Shown here: positions 11,438 through 25,799 of the stretch, piece by piece
Numbering within the stretch: the stretch's first letter is position 1
Layout: each line of letters begins with the position of its first letter
DNA from: Chlorocebus sabaeus
Lineage: Eukaryota; Chordata; Mammalia; Primates; Cercopithecidae
Reading direction: 5' to 3'
Length of the DNA stretch: 64,000 nt
NCBI RefSeq assembly: GCF_047675955.1
Contig: NC_132919.1
Coordinates: 67,746,816 to 67,810,815 of the forward strand
Made by a program: the position numbers and the translations under genes
Notes under the pieces: generated by a model
The model's database searches: none
Told to the model about the DNA's origin: nothing
Seen by the model: only the letters and a program-made list of their open reading frames with translations

Positions 11438-11738
11438 TGCGGGACGCAGTGGCTCATGCCTTTAATCCCAGCACTTTGGGAGGCTGAGGCGGGGGGATTG
11501 CTGGAGGCCAGAAGTTCAAGACCAGCCTGGGCAATATAGCAAGACCCTGTCTCTACAAAAGTAAAAAAAAAGTAGCTGGGTGTGGTGGCACACGCCTATA
11601 GTCTCAGCTACTCAGTAGGCTGAGGTGGGAAGATAGCTTGAGCCCAGGAGTATGTGGCTGCATTGCGCTAGGATCGTGCCACTGCACTCAAGCCTGGGCA
11701 GAAGAGTGAGACCCTGTCTCTTAAAAACAAAGAAACAA
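11438..11738 (+). mobile_element. Alu (old)
   Basis: 'cgggacgcagtggctcatg' to 'tctcttaaaaacaaagaaac'. Confidence 0.88.
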
Positions 11739-12041
11739 GGCCGGGCGCGGTGGCTCACGCCTGTAATCCCAGCATTTTGGGAGGCTGAGGCGGGCGGATC
11801 ATGAGGTCAGAAGATCGAGACCATCCTGGCTAACAAGGTGAAACCCCGTCTCTACTAAAAATACAAAAAAATTAGCCAGGCACGGTGGTGGGCACCTGTA
11901 GTCCCAGCTACTTGGGAGGCTTAGGCAGGAGAATGGTGTGAACCCGGGAGGTGGAGCTTGCAGTGAGCCGAGATCGTGCCACTGCACTCCAGCCTGGGCG
12001 ACAGAGCGAGACTCCGTCTCAAAAAACAAACAAACAAAAAT
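11739..12041 (+). mobile_element. Alu, full length
   Basis: 'ggccgggcgcggtggctc' to 'aaacaaacaaacaaaaat'. Joined head to tail to the previous Alu. Confidence 0.92.
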
Positions 12042-12073
12042 AAGGGTTACCCAGCATCAGGCATGATTCGAAG

Positions 12074-12364
12074 CCCCCCCCCCCCCTTTTTTTTTAAGAC
12101 AGTGTCTGTCACACAGGCTGGAATGCAGTGGCACAAGCTCAACTCACCGCAGCTTCCGTCTCCTGGGTTCAAGCGATTCTCCTGCTTCAGCCTCCTAAGT
12201 AGCTGGGACTGCAGGTGTGCACTACCACGCCAGGCGCTTATTTTTGTTTTTTCGGTAGAGACAGGGTTTCACAGTGTTGGCCAGGCTGGTCTGAACTCAA
12301 GTTATCTTCCTGCCTTGGCCTCCCAAAGTGCTGGGATTATAGGCATGAGCCATCACGCCCAGCC
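12074..12364 (-). mobile_element. Alu preceded by a C13 tract
   Basis: C-run at 12074-12086, T-run, then 'aagacagtgtctgtcacac' to 'gagccatcacgcccagcc'. Confidence 0.88.
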
Positions 12365-12773
12365 TAGAAGCCTTTTAATATTGATGTGCTTTGGTATTGA
12401 ATGCATATACTTTTCTCCTTTGCCCACATCAAGGTGCTATATATAAAACGGGCACAGGAGGAAGCACGGGTTAGTATACAAGGACTGTGTTTTCACTGGG
12501 AATCATGCAGAATGAAAGGAGAGCCAGGTAAGCACAGGTTGTCATGTGCAGTGATTTCAAGTAAGCCATATGCATATTAGTAACAAATATTTGTAAGTTT
12601 ATGCTTCTTGGTTTGCCTGAACCCAGGCTGTTCCTAAACTTGGTACATTTTATTCTTTGAGATGCTAACCAGTTAGTGCTTCTAACTGATTGATAGTGAG
12701 GCCAGCAGCTATCGTGTTTGCATTGAAAATGAGTGTAGTATGGGTGATAGTCATGGGCTTTTTATGGTAAACT
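12365..12773. other. Unique intronic sequence
   Basis: No exon or repeat recognised. Confidence 0.5.
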
Positions 12774-13091
12774 TTTTTTTTTTTTTTTTTTTTGAGACAG
12801 AGTCTCTATCACCCAGGCTAGATTGCAGTGGCGCAAGCTCGGCTTACTGAAACCTCTGCCTCCTGGGTTCAAGCAATTCCTCTGCCCTCAGCCTCCCAAG
12901 TAGATGGGACTACAGGCACATGTCACCATGCCCGGCTGATTTTTGTAATTTTTGTAGAGATGGGGTTTCGCCATGTTGACCAGGTTGGTCTCGAACTCCT
13001 GGGCTCAAGTGATCTTGAGCCTTGATCTTGATGCCTGCCTTGGCCTCCCAAAGTTCTGGGATTACAGGCATGAGCCACTGTCCTTGGCCTG
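12774..13091 (-). mobile_element. Alu
   Basis: Long poly(T) to 'gagccactgtccttggcc'. Holds a small local duplication, 'gatcttgagccttgatcttgatg', around 13012-13030. Confidence 0.9.
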
Positions 13092-13133
13092 GAAAAATTT
13101 TTTCTATGTTTTGCTGCATAAAGAAAATGAAAA

Positions 13134-13414
13134 ACCGGGCGCGGTGGCTCACGCCTGTAATCCCAGCACTTTGGGAGGCCAAGACGGGCAGATCACGAGG
13201 TCAGGAGATTGAGACCATCCTGGCTAACACAGTGAAACCCTGTCTCTACTAAAAAATACAAAAAAACTAGCCGGGCGAGGTGGTGGGCGCCTGTAGTCCC
13301 AGCTACTCGGGAGGCTGAGGCAGGAGAATGGCGTAAACCCGGGAGGCGGAGCTTGCAGTGAGCTGAGATCTGGCCACTGCACTCCAGCCTGGGCAACAGA
13401 GCGAGACTCCGTCT

Positions 13415-13452
<38 letters not shown>
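13134..13452 (+). mobile_element. Young AluY with long poly(A)
   Basis: 'ccgggcgcggtggctcacg' start and a 37-base A tail (13416-13452). Carries 'actagccgggcgaggtgg', 'gcgtaaacccggg' and 'gagatctggccactgc', monkey-type variants. Confidence 0.93.
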
Positions 13453-13454
<2 letters not shown>

Positions 13455-13530
13455 CAAGCCATAGACTGGGAGAAATAATTTGCAAAACATATATCTTATG
13501 GAGCACTTGTGTCTAGAATATATAAAGAAC

Positions 13531-13682
13531 TTTTTTTATTTTTGTGTGTGTGTGTGTGTATTTAATACAGACACTGTCTCACTATGTTGTCTACACCCGT
13601 CTCAAACCCCTGGCTCAAGTGATCTGCCTTCCTCAGCCTCCCAGAGTGCTAGGATTATAGGTGTGAGTGACCACGCCCAGCC
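13531..13682 (-). mobile_element. Alu right-arm fragment with (GT)n start
   Basis: A (GT)9 run at 13542-13559, then 'acactgtctcactatgttg' to 'gtgaccacgcccagcc'. Confidence 0.75.
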
Positions 13683-13701
13683 AAGAACTCTTAATAAGGC
13701 A

Positions 13702-14001
13702 AGCTGGGCATGGTGGTTTGTGCCTGTAATTCCAGCACTTTGGGAGGCGGAGGTGGGAGGATGATATGAGATCAGGAGTTTGAGACCAGCCTGGGGAACA
13801 TAGGGAGACCCCATCACTACATAAAATGATAAAACAAAAAACCTGCCAGGCATGGTGGTCCTTGCTTGTGGTTCCAGTTGCTCGGGAGCTGAGGTGGGAG
13901 CATTGCGTTAGCCAAGGAGGTCAAGGCTGCAGTGAGCCATGATTGTGACAGTACACTCCAGCCTGGGCAACAGAGCAAGACCTATCTCAAAAAAGAAAAT
14001 A
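13702..14001 (+). mobile_element. Alu (old)
   Basis: 'agctgggcatggtggtttg' to 'ctatctcaaaaaagaaaa'. Confidence 0.88.
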
Positions 14002-14301
14002 GGCCAGGAGCGGTGGCTCAAGCCTGTAATCCCAGCACTTTGGGAGGCCGAGACGGGTGGATCACGAGGTCAGGAGATCGAGACCATCCTGGCTAACATG
14101 GTGACACCCTGTCTCTACTAAATAAATACAAAAACTAGCCGGGCGAGGTGGCAGGCGCCTGTAGTCCCAGCTACTCGGGAGGCTGAGGCAGGAGAATGGC
14201 GTAAACCCGGGAGGCGGAGCTTGCAGTGAGCTGAGATCCGGCCACTGCACCCCAGCCTGGGCGACAGAGTGAGACTCCGTCTCAAAAAAAAAAAAAAAAA
14301 G
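14002..14301 (+). mobile_element. Young AluY, monkey-type
   Basis: 'ggccaggagcggtggctcaa', 'gagacgggtggatcacg', 'actagccgggcgaggtgg', 'gagatccggccactgc'. Confidence 0.92.
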
Positions 14302-14330
14302 AATATAATAATAATGATAATAAGCGTCCA

Positions 14331-14621
14331 GGCTGGGCATGGTGGCTCATGCCTGTAATCCCAGCACTTTGGGAGGCTGAGGCAGGTGAATCACCTGAGG
14401 TCGGGAGTTGGAGACCAGCCTGACCAACATGGTGAAGCCCACTCTCTAGTAAAAATACAAAAATTAGCTGGGCGTGGTGGCAGGGGTCTGTAGTCCTAGC
14501 TACTCGGGAGGCTGAGGTAGGAGAATTGCTTGAACCTGGGAGGCAGAGGTTGCAGTGAGCCAAGATGGTGCCACTGCACTCCAGTCTGGGTGACAGAGCG
14601 AGACTCCATCTCAAAAAAAAA
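14331..14621 (+). mobile_element. Alu, full length
   Basis: 'ggctgggcatggtggctc' to A9 at 14613-14621. Confidence 0.9.
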
Positions 14622-14848
14622 CCCAGTCCAATTAAAAACTGGGCAAAAACTTTGAATACTGTATCAGAAAAGATGCAGTAAATACAAATAAGCATATAAG
14701 ATGCTTGATATCAGTAGACATAAAGGAAGTACATGTGAAAGCCACAGTGTGAAGCTGCTACACTTCTGCTAAAATGGCTGAGATCAGAAAGGCTAACAGT
14801 ACCCAGTATTGGTGAGTAGGTGGCAGATTTAGAACTATCAAACATTAG

Positions 14849-15145
14849 GGCTGGGCGCTGTGGCTCATGCCTGTAATCCCAGCACTTTGGGAGGTTGAGG
14901 CGGGCAGATCATGAGGTCAGGAGTTCAAGACCAGCCTGGCTGACATAGTGAAACCCCATCTCTACTAAAAATACAAAAAATTATCCAGTCGTGGTAACGG
15001 GCGCCTGTAATCCTAGCTACTTGAGAGGCTGAGGCAGGAGAGACGCTTGAACCCCGGAGGCGGAGGTTACAGTGAGTCAAGATCTCACCATTGCACTTCA
15101 GCCTGGGCCACAGTGAGAGAGACTGTCAATAAAAACCAAAAAACT
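14849..15145 (+). mobile_element. Alu with target-site duplication
   Basis: Flanked by 'actatcaaacatta' and 'actctcaaacatta', inside the L1. Confidence 0.9.
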
Positions 15146-15209
15146 CTCAAACATTACTGGTGACAATGTAAAATGTTACCACCACTGTAGAAAACAATTT
15201 GACAGTTCC

Positions 15210-15360
15210 TTTTTTTTTTTTTGAGACAGAATCTGGCTCTGTTCCCCAGGCTGGAGTGCAGTGGTGGGATCTCGGCTCACTGCAAGCTTGCCTTCTGGGT
15301 TCACGCCATTCTCCTGCCTCAGCCTCCCCAGTAGCTGGGATTACAGGTGTGAGCCACTGC
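15210..15360 (-). mobile_element. Alu with large internal deletion
   Basis: 'gagacagaatctggctctg' left arm runs into 'gggattacaggtgtgagccactgcc', losing about half of the element. Confidence 0.83.
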
Positions 15361-15578
15361 CTTTTGTTTTGTTTTTGAGGAAACTTTAATTGAGGAAGAC
15401 AGTTACTTTAAAAATTAAACATTTACCGTATGACCCAGATATTCTACTCTTAGGTATCTACCCAACAAAAGTAAAAACATGTCCCCACACACACAGACGT
15501 CTTACTTTTAAAAAGTAAAATGTTTTTACTTTTACATGCACAAAGACTTGTGTGTGATTGCTGCCAAAAACTGGAAAC

Positions 15579-15892
15579 AGCCAGCTAGGGTGGCTCATGC
15601 CTGTAATCCCAGCACCTTAGGAAGCCAAGGTGGGTGGATCGTTTGAGCTCAGGAGTTCAAGACCATCCTGGGCAACATGGTTAAACTCTATCTCTACAAA
15701 AAAATACTAAAACTTAGCCAGGCGTGGTGGTGTGCATCTGTGGTCCCAGTTAACTTGGGAAGCTGAGGTGGGAGGTTTGCCTGAGCCCAGTGGGTGGAGG
15801 TTGCAGTGAGCTGAGATTGTGTCATTGCATTCCGGCCTGGGTGATAGAGTGAGACTCTGTTTCAGAAAACACAAAAAACAAAACTGGAAACA
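15579..15892 (+). mobile_element. Alu with target-site duplication
   Basis: 'aaaactggaaaca' at both ends, inside the L1. Confidence 0.9.
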
Positions 15893-16059
15893 ATTCAGAT
15901 TTTGATAAATTGTCCATCAACTAGTGAATGAATATATAAAAGATAGAACTGTATCTTCATAGTGGAATGCTACCTAGCAATTTAAAAAACTATTGGTATA
16001 TGAAACAAAATGGATGAACCTCAGAAATATGCTGAGTGAAAGAAGCCAGAGACATAAGT

Positions 16060-16177
16060 CAACATACTGTGTGATTCCATTTATATGAAATATCTGGTAA
16101 AGGAAAAACTATAGAAATCAACATATTGTATGGTTCAATTTATATGAAATATCTAGTAAAGGAAAAACTGTAGAAAT
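16060..16177 (+). repeat. 59-bp tandem duplication inside the L1
   Basis: 16060-16118 and 16119-16177 are two copies with a few changes; each holds 'tttatatgaaatatct' and 'ggtaaaggaaaaact'-type text. Confidence 0.85.
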
Positions 16178-16184
16178 AGATTTA

Positions 16185-16480
16185 AGGCCAGGCGTGGTGG
16201 CGCTCCCTCTTGTAATCCCAGCACTTTGGGAGGCCGAGGCGGGCAGATCATGAGGTCAGGAGTTGGAGACCAGCCTGGCCAACATGGTGAAACCCTGTCT
16301 CTACTAAAAATACAAAAATTAGCCAGGCGTGGTGCTGAGCACCTGTAATCCCAGCTACTTGGGAGGCTGAGGCGGGAGAATCGCTTGAACCTGGGAGGCG
16401 GAGGTTGCAGTGAGCCGATACTGCACCACTGCACTCTAGCCTGGGTGACAGAGCAAGACTTCGTCTCAAAAAAAAGAAAG
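16185..16480 (+). mobile_element. Alu
   Basis: 'ggccaggcgtggtggcgctc' to 'ctcaaaaaaaagaaag'. Confidence 0.9.
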
Positions 16481-17649
16481 ATTTTAAAAAGTAATCTTGG
16501 TGGCCCTCCCAAACCTAAAAGGCACATTCTACACTTTCTCTGCTGAGGGAGGCTTTTATTGGTTCTCTCCAGTGGTTTGACAAAAACCATAAACTTACTA
16601 ACTTGGAAAAATTGGGCCATTTATAGGTATATAGTCATTTGCAAAAATATGTGGGAAAGTTTAGATTTGTACGGTAGCTAAATTGAGGGTAGAGTGATAA
16701 TCATTTGGTTTACAAAAGAAGGCATATTCATGTTCTGTATGAGTTTTCATAACTAAAAAAAGGACAGGGTAATCTTCCTTTCCCCACCCCCAATTTCTTT
16801 TATTGACAGCGGTCTCCCCCATTGATGGGGACTCCTAATTGATGGGGTCCTCTCTAGGAGATTTTATCACATTTGTACAGCTTCCTGTTAAAAGCAGATC
16901 CCTGTAGCTCAGTCTAGATCCTTAAAGCATTACTGTAGGTTGGGGATATTGGGGGCAAACTGAAAATACGTAGTCAGCTTACAGTCATTTCTGCTGACTT
17001 TTCCAAGTGCCCCCTTACATCATTTAGCATTTGGGATCTGTTTGCATTAGAATTGAAATGGAGAATTGTCTAATCCATTCTCCTTTGCTTTTGGAGCGTT
17101 TAGGGGAGATTGCACTTGCACAACTGGTATTTTGGTGGGGGTAGGGGGTGTATTTTGAAATCGTTCTATAACCAGTGTGTCATTGTTACTCAGCCTGTCT
17201 AAAGAATCACTTCTGGCTGAGATTTATATCCATTTTATTTTCTCTCTGGCAAAAATTCAAGTGGCTCTTCTTCCAGCTTTTTTTCCTCCCCTTCTCTAGC
17301 TTAATTTGTCAGTTCCATTCTTAAACATTCTACATAGATGCCTGGTTTCCCGAGCCAACTCTTTTCTCTTACTAAATGGGGTGATGTTATGTTTTTAAGC
17401 TACTATGTAGGTGACAAAGACATTTTACTCTTTGAGCGTTCAGACTATCTAGTCAACACAAGCTTTATAGAAGCAGCTTTCTCTGACCCAGCATTCGGAG
17501 ATGATTTTGATTTTCAGGAATAAATGTTTTTAAAGGGGATTGAGGTTTCAAAGTGAGATCCTCCAGTCTGCTTGTAAGGTAAATGCCTGCCTGACCACTA
17601 GATGCTTCCCAGGAGCTCTGCCACCCTCCAGTTTTTCCTTCTTTCCTTG
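16481..17649. other. Unique intronic sequence with a short orphan open frame
   Basis: About 1.2 kb without Alu. An open frame at 17338-17523 (61 codons, ends DPAFGDDFDFQE) is acidic at its end. It matches no family I know and has no LSM12 text. Confidence 0.4.
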
Positions 17650-17791
17650 AAGATTTTTTTTTTTTTTTTTTAAATAGAGACAGGGTCCCACTGTGTTGCC
17701 CAGGCTGGTCTGTAACTACTTGGCTTAAGTGATCCTCCCACCTCAGCCTCCCAAAATTCTGGGATTACAGGCGTGAGCCACAGTGCTGGCC
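17650..17791 (-). mobile_element. Alu monomer (FLAM-like)
   Basis: Poly(T), 'aaatagagacagggtccc' to 'gagccacagtgctggcc'; half-length. Confidence 0.75.
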
Positions 17792-17849
17792 GAATTCAGA
17801 TTTTCTTAAGGCATTGTTTGGAAAGCAAGATTCCAGGAAACTCCTTCTT

Positions 17850-17931
17850 AGGTTGCAGTGAGCTGAGATCGCACCACTGTACCAGCATGGGCCACAGAGC
17901 AAGACTCCGTCTCAAAAAAAAAAAAAAAAAA
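17850..17931 (+). mobile_element. Alu 3' end fragment
   Basis: 'aggttgcagtgagctgag' to a poly(A) of about 20; 5' truncated. Confidence 0.8.
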
Positions 17932-18493
17932 AGGAAACTTCTCCTTGTTACCAGGGTTTTTTTGGTGCTTGAGTAAGCGTTGCTTGTTGCTGCTTAAAAT
18001 ACATCATCAGCAGCTCTCTTTCCATAGAAACTACATAGAAGCTACAAGGCTTTCTTGCTACAGTTGGGATTGCCACTGCTTCGAACGCTGTCAGCCTGTG
18101 TGTTTGTCTGTAAAGTTATAGCCTGGTGGGGCCAGAATGGCAGCCAGTCTTGAAAGATTATATATATATTGCTGCTGTATTTGTTTCTTTCCACGTCCTG
18201 GAGATCCTGTGAAAAAGGAGCTCTGGCTTCAGATCACTGCAGAGTTTTGCCATCTTCCCTCTCTTACCCAGGGAGGCTGAAATGACAGCATGAGCTGGCC
18301 TTCTGTGCTCACACCCGCTCCTCCTTCCTAAGACAGTCTTTGAAACTTGCAAGGACAAGAATACCCAGTGCCACATGGCAGTCGAAGGCCTCCTTTATTT
18401 TTCATAGTCAAACTTAAGCCTTGACAAAGTGCTTAATTTTATAAACAAAGAATTAGACACTTGGTTTACTTCCCCTGCTATAAAACTATGCTT
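17932..18493. other. Unique intronic sequence
   Basis: No exon or repeat recognised. Confidence 0.5.
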
Positions 18494-18496
18494 GGA

Positions 18497-19092
18497 GCTG
18501 GGTGCGGTGGCTCACACCTGTAATACCAGCACTTTGGGAGGCTGAGGCGGGTGGATCACCTGAGGTCAGGAGTTGGAGACCAGCCTGGCCAACATGGTGA
18601 AACCCTGTCTCTACTAAAAATACAAAAAAATGGCCGGGCATGGTGGCTCATGCCTGTAATCCCAGCACTTTGGGAGGCCGAGGTGGATGGATCACGAGGT
18701 TAGGAGATCGAGACCATCCTGGCTAACATAGTGAAGCCCCATCTCTACTTAAAAAAAAAAAAAAAAAAAAAATGTAGCCGGGCATGGTGGCAGGCACCTG
18801 TAGTCCCAGCTGCTCGGGAGGCTGAGGCAGGAGAATGACGTGAACCCAGAGGCGGAGCTTGCAGTGAGCAGAGCTTGCGCCACTGTACTCCAGCCTGGGC
18901 AACAGAGCAAGACTCCGTCTAAAAAAAAAAAATAGCTGGGGGTGGTGGTGTGCGCCTGTAATCCCAGCTACTCGGGAGGCTGAGACAGGAGAATCGCTTG
19001 AATCTGGGAGGCAGAGGTTGCAGTGAGCTAAGATCACGCCGTTGTACTCCAGCCTGGGCAACAAGAGCGAAATACTCAATCTCAAGAAAAAA
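18497..19092 (+). mobile_element. Alu split by another Alu
   Basis: Host left arm 18497-18630 and right arm 18933-19092. Flanks 'aaactatgcttgg' and 'aagctatgcttgg' mark the host's target site. Confidence 0.87.
18631..18932 (+). mobile_element. Inner Alu of the pair
   Basis: 'ggccgggcatggtggctc' to poly(A) at 18921-18932; inserted in the host's middle A-rich linker. Confidence 0.9.
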
Positions 19093-19207
19093 AAGCTATG
19101 CTTGGTTTATGGTTTGATGGGTCACTGTAAAAGCAGAATATAAATGTTTGAAGATTCCAAGCATCAAGGTACTTTTGGAACATGCTGTAGGTATGGTCCC
19201 CCCGGCT

Positions 19208-19515
19208 TTTTTTTTTTTTTTTTTTTTTTTTTTGAGACGGAGTCTGGCTATGTCACCCAGGCTGGAGTGCAGTTGCCGGATCTCAGCTCACTGCAAGCTC
19301 CGCCTCCCGGGTTTACGCCATTCTCCTGCCTCAGCCTCCCGAGTAGCTGGGACTACAGGCGCCGCCACCACGCCCGGCTAGTTTTTTGTATTTTTTAGTA
19401 GAGACTGGGTTTCACCGTGTTAGCCAGGATGGTCTCGATCTCCTGACCTCGTGATCCGCCCGTCTCGGCCTCCCAAAGTGCTGGGATTACAGGCTTGAGC
19501 CACTGCGCCCGGCCC
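19208..19515 (-). mobile_element. Young AluY, monkey-type
   Basis: Long poly(T), 'gacggagtctggctatg', 'gttgccggatctcagctc', 'gggtttacgccattctcc'. Inserted in the poly(T) of the next Alu. Confidence 0.92.
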
Positions 19516-19517
19516 GG

Positions 19518-19815
19518 CTTTTTTTTTTTTTTTGAGAGGGTGTCTTGCTCTGTCGCCCAGGCTGGAGTGCAGTGGCGTGATCTCGGCTCACTGCAGTCTC
19601 CTTCTCCCGGGTTCAAGCGATTCTCCTGTCTCAGCCTCCCAAGTAGCTTGGATTAAAGGCACGCACCACCATGCCCATCTAATCTTTGTATTTTTAGTAG
19701 ACACGAGGTTTCACCATGTTGACCAGGTTGGTCTCGAACTCCTGACCTCAGGTGATCCGTCCACCTTGGCATCTCAAAGTGCTGGGATTACAGGCATAAG
19801 CTACCGCGCCCGGCC
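19518..19815 (-). mobile_element. Alu
   Basis: Poly(T), 'gagagggtgtcttgctctg' to 'gctaccgcgcccggcc'. Confidence 0.9.
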
Positions 19816-20461
19816 AGTGCCTCTTCTTATTTAAGGAACTGATGTTTGAGGACAAATTGTGTGTTTTTGTGTGTGTTTGCACATGTGCTGCAGCATTGTT
19901 AGACTCAGCTGTTTATGTTCATGGGTCTGAAAAGTCTCCAGATTATTTGTTGGACTTTTAAGATGCATTGTTTGCCTTTGTTTTCACTACCTTGTCTGGC
20001 ACATTTGTTTTGTCTTACACTCAAACAAATTTGTGCCTCTGGAATCTCTAGCATCCAGTAGTGTGGGGTGGGGATCAGAAGTGTGCTGGAGAGGTGATAG
20101 GGATTGACAGGGTAGAATTTACTAGATTGTAATAGACTACTAGATTTTACTAGATTTTCTTTTGATCAGTTTGTGGATTGTTCCACCAGAGGGCAGTGAA
20201 GGAACAGAGATGACGTAGAATTCAGACTTCCTTTTTCTCAAAAACTGGACAGGGCTGCCTTTAGCTGAAGCAAAGGTGGACAGCGTTTATGGTTAGATTA
20301 CTTGAGTCCTGGCTCCTTATGTGAGCACAGATGATGTCCTGTAAGAGTTTTTAGAGGCTCAAATTGTGATCTGTGAAGGTGTAGTATGTATTAATTTTTA
20401 AACTGGAGGCTCTAGCACAACAGCTCATAAACATTCCTAATTTTCATCTTGAAATGGAAAT

Positions 20462-20464
<3 letters not shown>
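19816..20464. other. Unique intronic sequence
   Basis: Contains the CTCF-like motif at 20183 and a local 'actagattttactagatttt' repeat near 20138-20158. No exon seen. Confidence 0.5.
20183..20196 (+). promoter_or_regulatory. CTCF-like motif
   Basis: CCACCAGAGGGCAG in unique LSM12 intron sequence closely resembles the CTCF core. Occupancy is unknown. Confidence 0.4.

Positions 20465-20508
<44 letters not shown>
20465..20508 (+). repeat. (GT)n(AT)n microsatellite
   Basis: About 16 GT units followed by AT units, at the tail of the Alu 20509-20745. Confidence 0.95.
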
Positions 20509-20745
20509 TTTTTAAGAGACAGAGTCTCGCTTCTTTGCCCAGGCTGGAGTACTGTAGCATGACCTCGGCTCACCGCAACGTCTGCCTGCTGGGTTCAAGT
20601 GATTCTGCTGCCTCAGCCTTCTGAGTAGCTGGGATTAAAGGCGTGCACCACCATGCCTGGCTAATTTTTGTAATTTTAGTAGAGATGGGGTTTCACCATG
20701 TTGGCCAGCCTGGTCTCGAACTCCCGACCTCAGTGATACACCCAG
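20509..20745 (-). mobile_element. Alu, truncated
   Basis: 'aagagacagagtctcgc' to 'ctcagtgatacacccag'; right end lost. Confidence 0.87.
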
Positions 20746-20751
20746 TTAAAA

Positions 20752-20797
20752 GTGTGTATGTGTGTGTGTGTGTGAATATATATATATATATATATAT
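20752..20797 (+). repeat. (GT)n(AT)n microsatellite
   Basis: GT run, 'gaa', then AT units; again at the tail of a reverse Alu. Confidence 0.95.
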
Positions 20798-21093
20798 TTT
20801 GAGACGGAGTCTTGCTCTGTCACCCAGGCTAGAGTGCAGTGGCACGATCTCGGCTCCCTGCAACCATCTCCTCCTGGGTTCAAGCAGTTCTCTGCCTCAG
20901 CCTCCCAAGTAGCTGGAATTATAGGAGCCCCCCACCATGCCTGGCTATTTTTTTTTTTTTTTTTTTTGTATTTTTAATAGAAACAGGGTTTCAACCATCT
21001 TGGCCAGGCTGGTCTTGACCTCCTGACCATGTGATCCACCTGCCTCGGCCTCCCAAAGTGCTTGGATTACAAGCATGAGCCACTACCCCTGGT
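20798..21093 (-). mobile_element. Alu
   Basis: 'gagacggagtcttgctctg' to 'gagccactacccctggtc'. Confidence 0.9.
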
Positions 21094-21531
21094 CAGAAAT
21101 GTATATAGTTTTAAATCTCTGACCATCATTTGCCATCACATAGTCCCCCAACCACACTCTATAATTTTAAAAGTGCTTTATTTTCTTCCTAGTGCTTATC
21201 ACTGTCTGAAATTACCTTGTTTTCAGTTACTTTTTTATAGTTTGTTTCCCCCACCCACTTCAGGCTGTATTTAGCCTAGCATAGTGAATGTCTGGCACAT
21301 GGTAGGTAGGCAGTAAGTATTAGAAGGAAGGAAGGAACATTTTCTTGGTATACCGTTAACTGTTCAGGTATATTGTGGGTTTTTAAAATTTGTTTCACTT
21401 TTCATTTCTGAGAAAACAGAAATCTGTCCAAACCAGTCTTTCCTGGCCTCCTTTCTTCAGCTTAGGTCCTGACTGTTGGGAAGAATGAAGATGAATCCTA
21501 TTCTGAGTCTCTTTCCTCTCTTCCACCCTAG

Positions 21532-25259
<3,728 letters not shown>

Positions 25260-25673
25260 GTCCGTACACATGGAGGACTCTTCCAGCATCCAGCCAAGGA
25301 GGCGCTGGTGGTGGCTTCAGCGGAGGCAGGCCGGGGGAGGGAAGGGATCCTATATGTCCTGTTGGCTCTTAACAAAGGGTCAGCATTTCCAAATCTTAGA
25401 CTTGAACAAACAAAACACCCAACAAAAAAGAACAAGAGAATAATTTAAAAGTTGAATCATTACTTGACTAACAGACTTCGGTCCACCATGTCCTTTTCAC
25501 AGCCCTCTTCTGGAACAGTCACCTTGTTAATTTTATTTTTGAAAATTATTTTCCCACTCTACCCTTTTACTTCCAACTTTCCTTTCCTAGTCTGTTCCTG
25601 CCATTCTGTTTTTATAAGTGGCTACACTTGCCTTCTGAATGATTGAAAGAAACTTTTACATCTTTTCTTCCAA

Positions 25674-25679
25674 AATAAA
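25674..25679 (+). terminator. LSM12: Proximal AATAAA poly(A) signal of LSM12
   Basis: Canonical hexamer about 415 bp after the LSM12 stop, followed within 60 bp by a TG/T-rich stretch typical of a downstream element. Confidence 0.5.
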
Positions 25680-25740
25680 AGTAACAAGCTGACTGTGATT
25701 CTTAAGTTGAGACCAGAGCAGCAAAGGTCTCACTTTAAAT

Positions 25741-25799
25741 TTTTCTTTGTTTTCTTTTCCTTTTTTTTTCCTTTTTTTTTTTTTTTTTTTTTTTTTTTT
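25741..25799 (+). repeat. T-rich tract in the LSM12 3' UTR
   Basis: Almost pure T with a few C and G; about 59 bp. Confidence 0.9.

Larger units (their letters stand above)
13453..16184 (+). mobile_element. Old LINE-1 3' end (ORF2 and after), cut up by Alus
   Basis: L1-like blocks at 13453-13530, 13683-13701, 14622-14848, 15146-15209, 15361-15578 and 15893-16184 read in order. Examples are 'gtctagaatatataaag', 'aattaaaaactgggcaaa', 'gtatgacccagatattc' and 'gctgagtgaaagaagccag'. Eight Alus or Alu parts sit between them. The frame is fully decayed. Confidence 0.8.

Noticed and set aside
2302..21531. Missing first exons of LSM12 in the left part
   Set aside because: Unique stretches between Alus were read for the Lsm-domain text and none was found; they probably lie outside the window.
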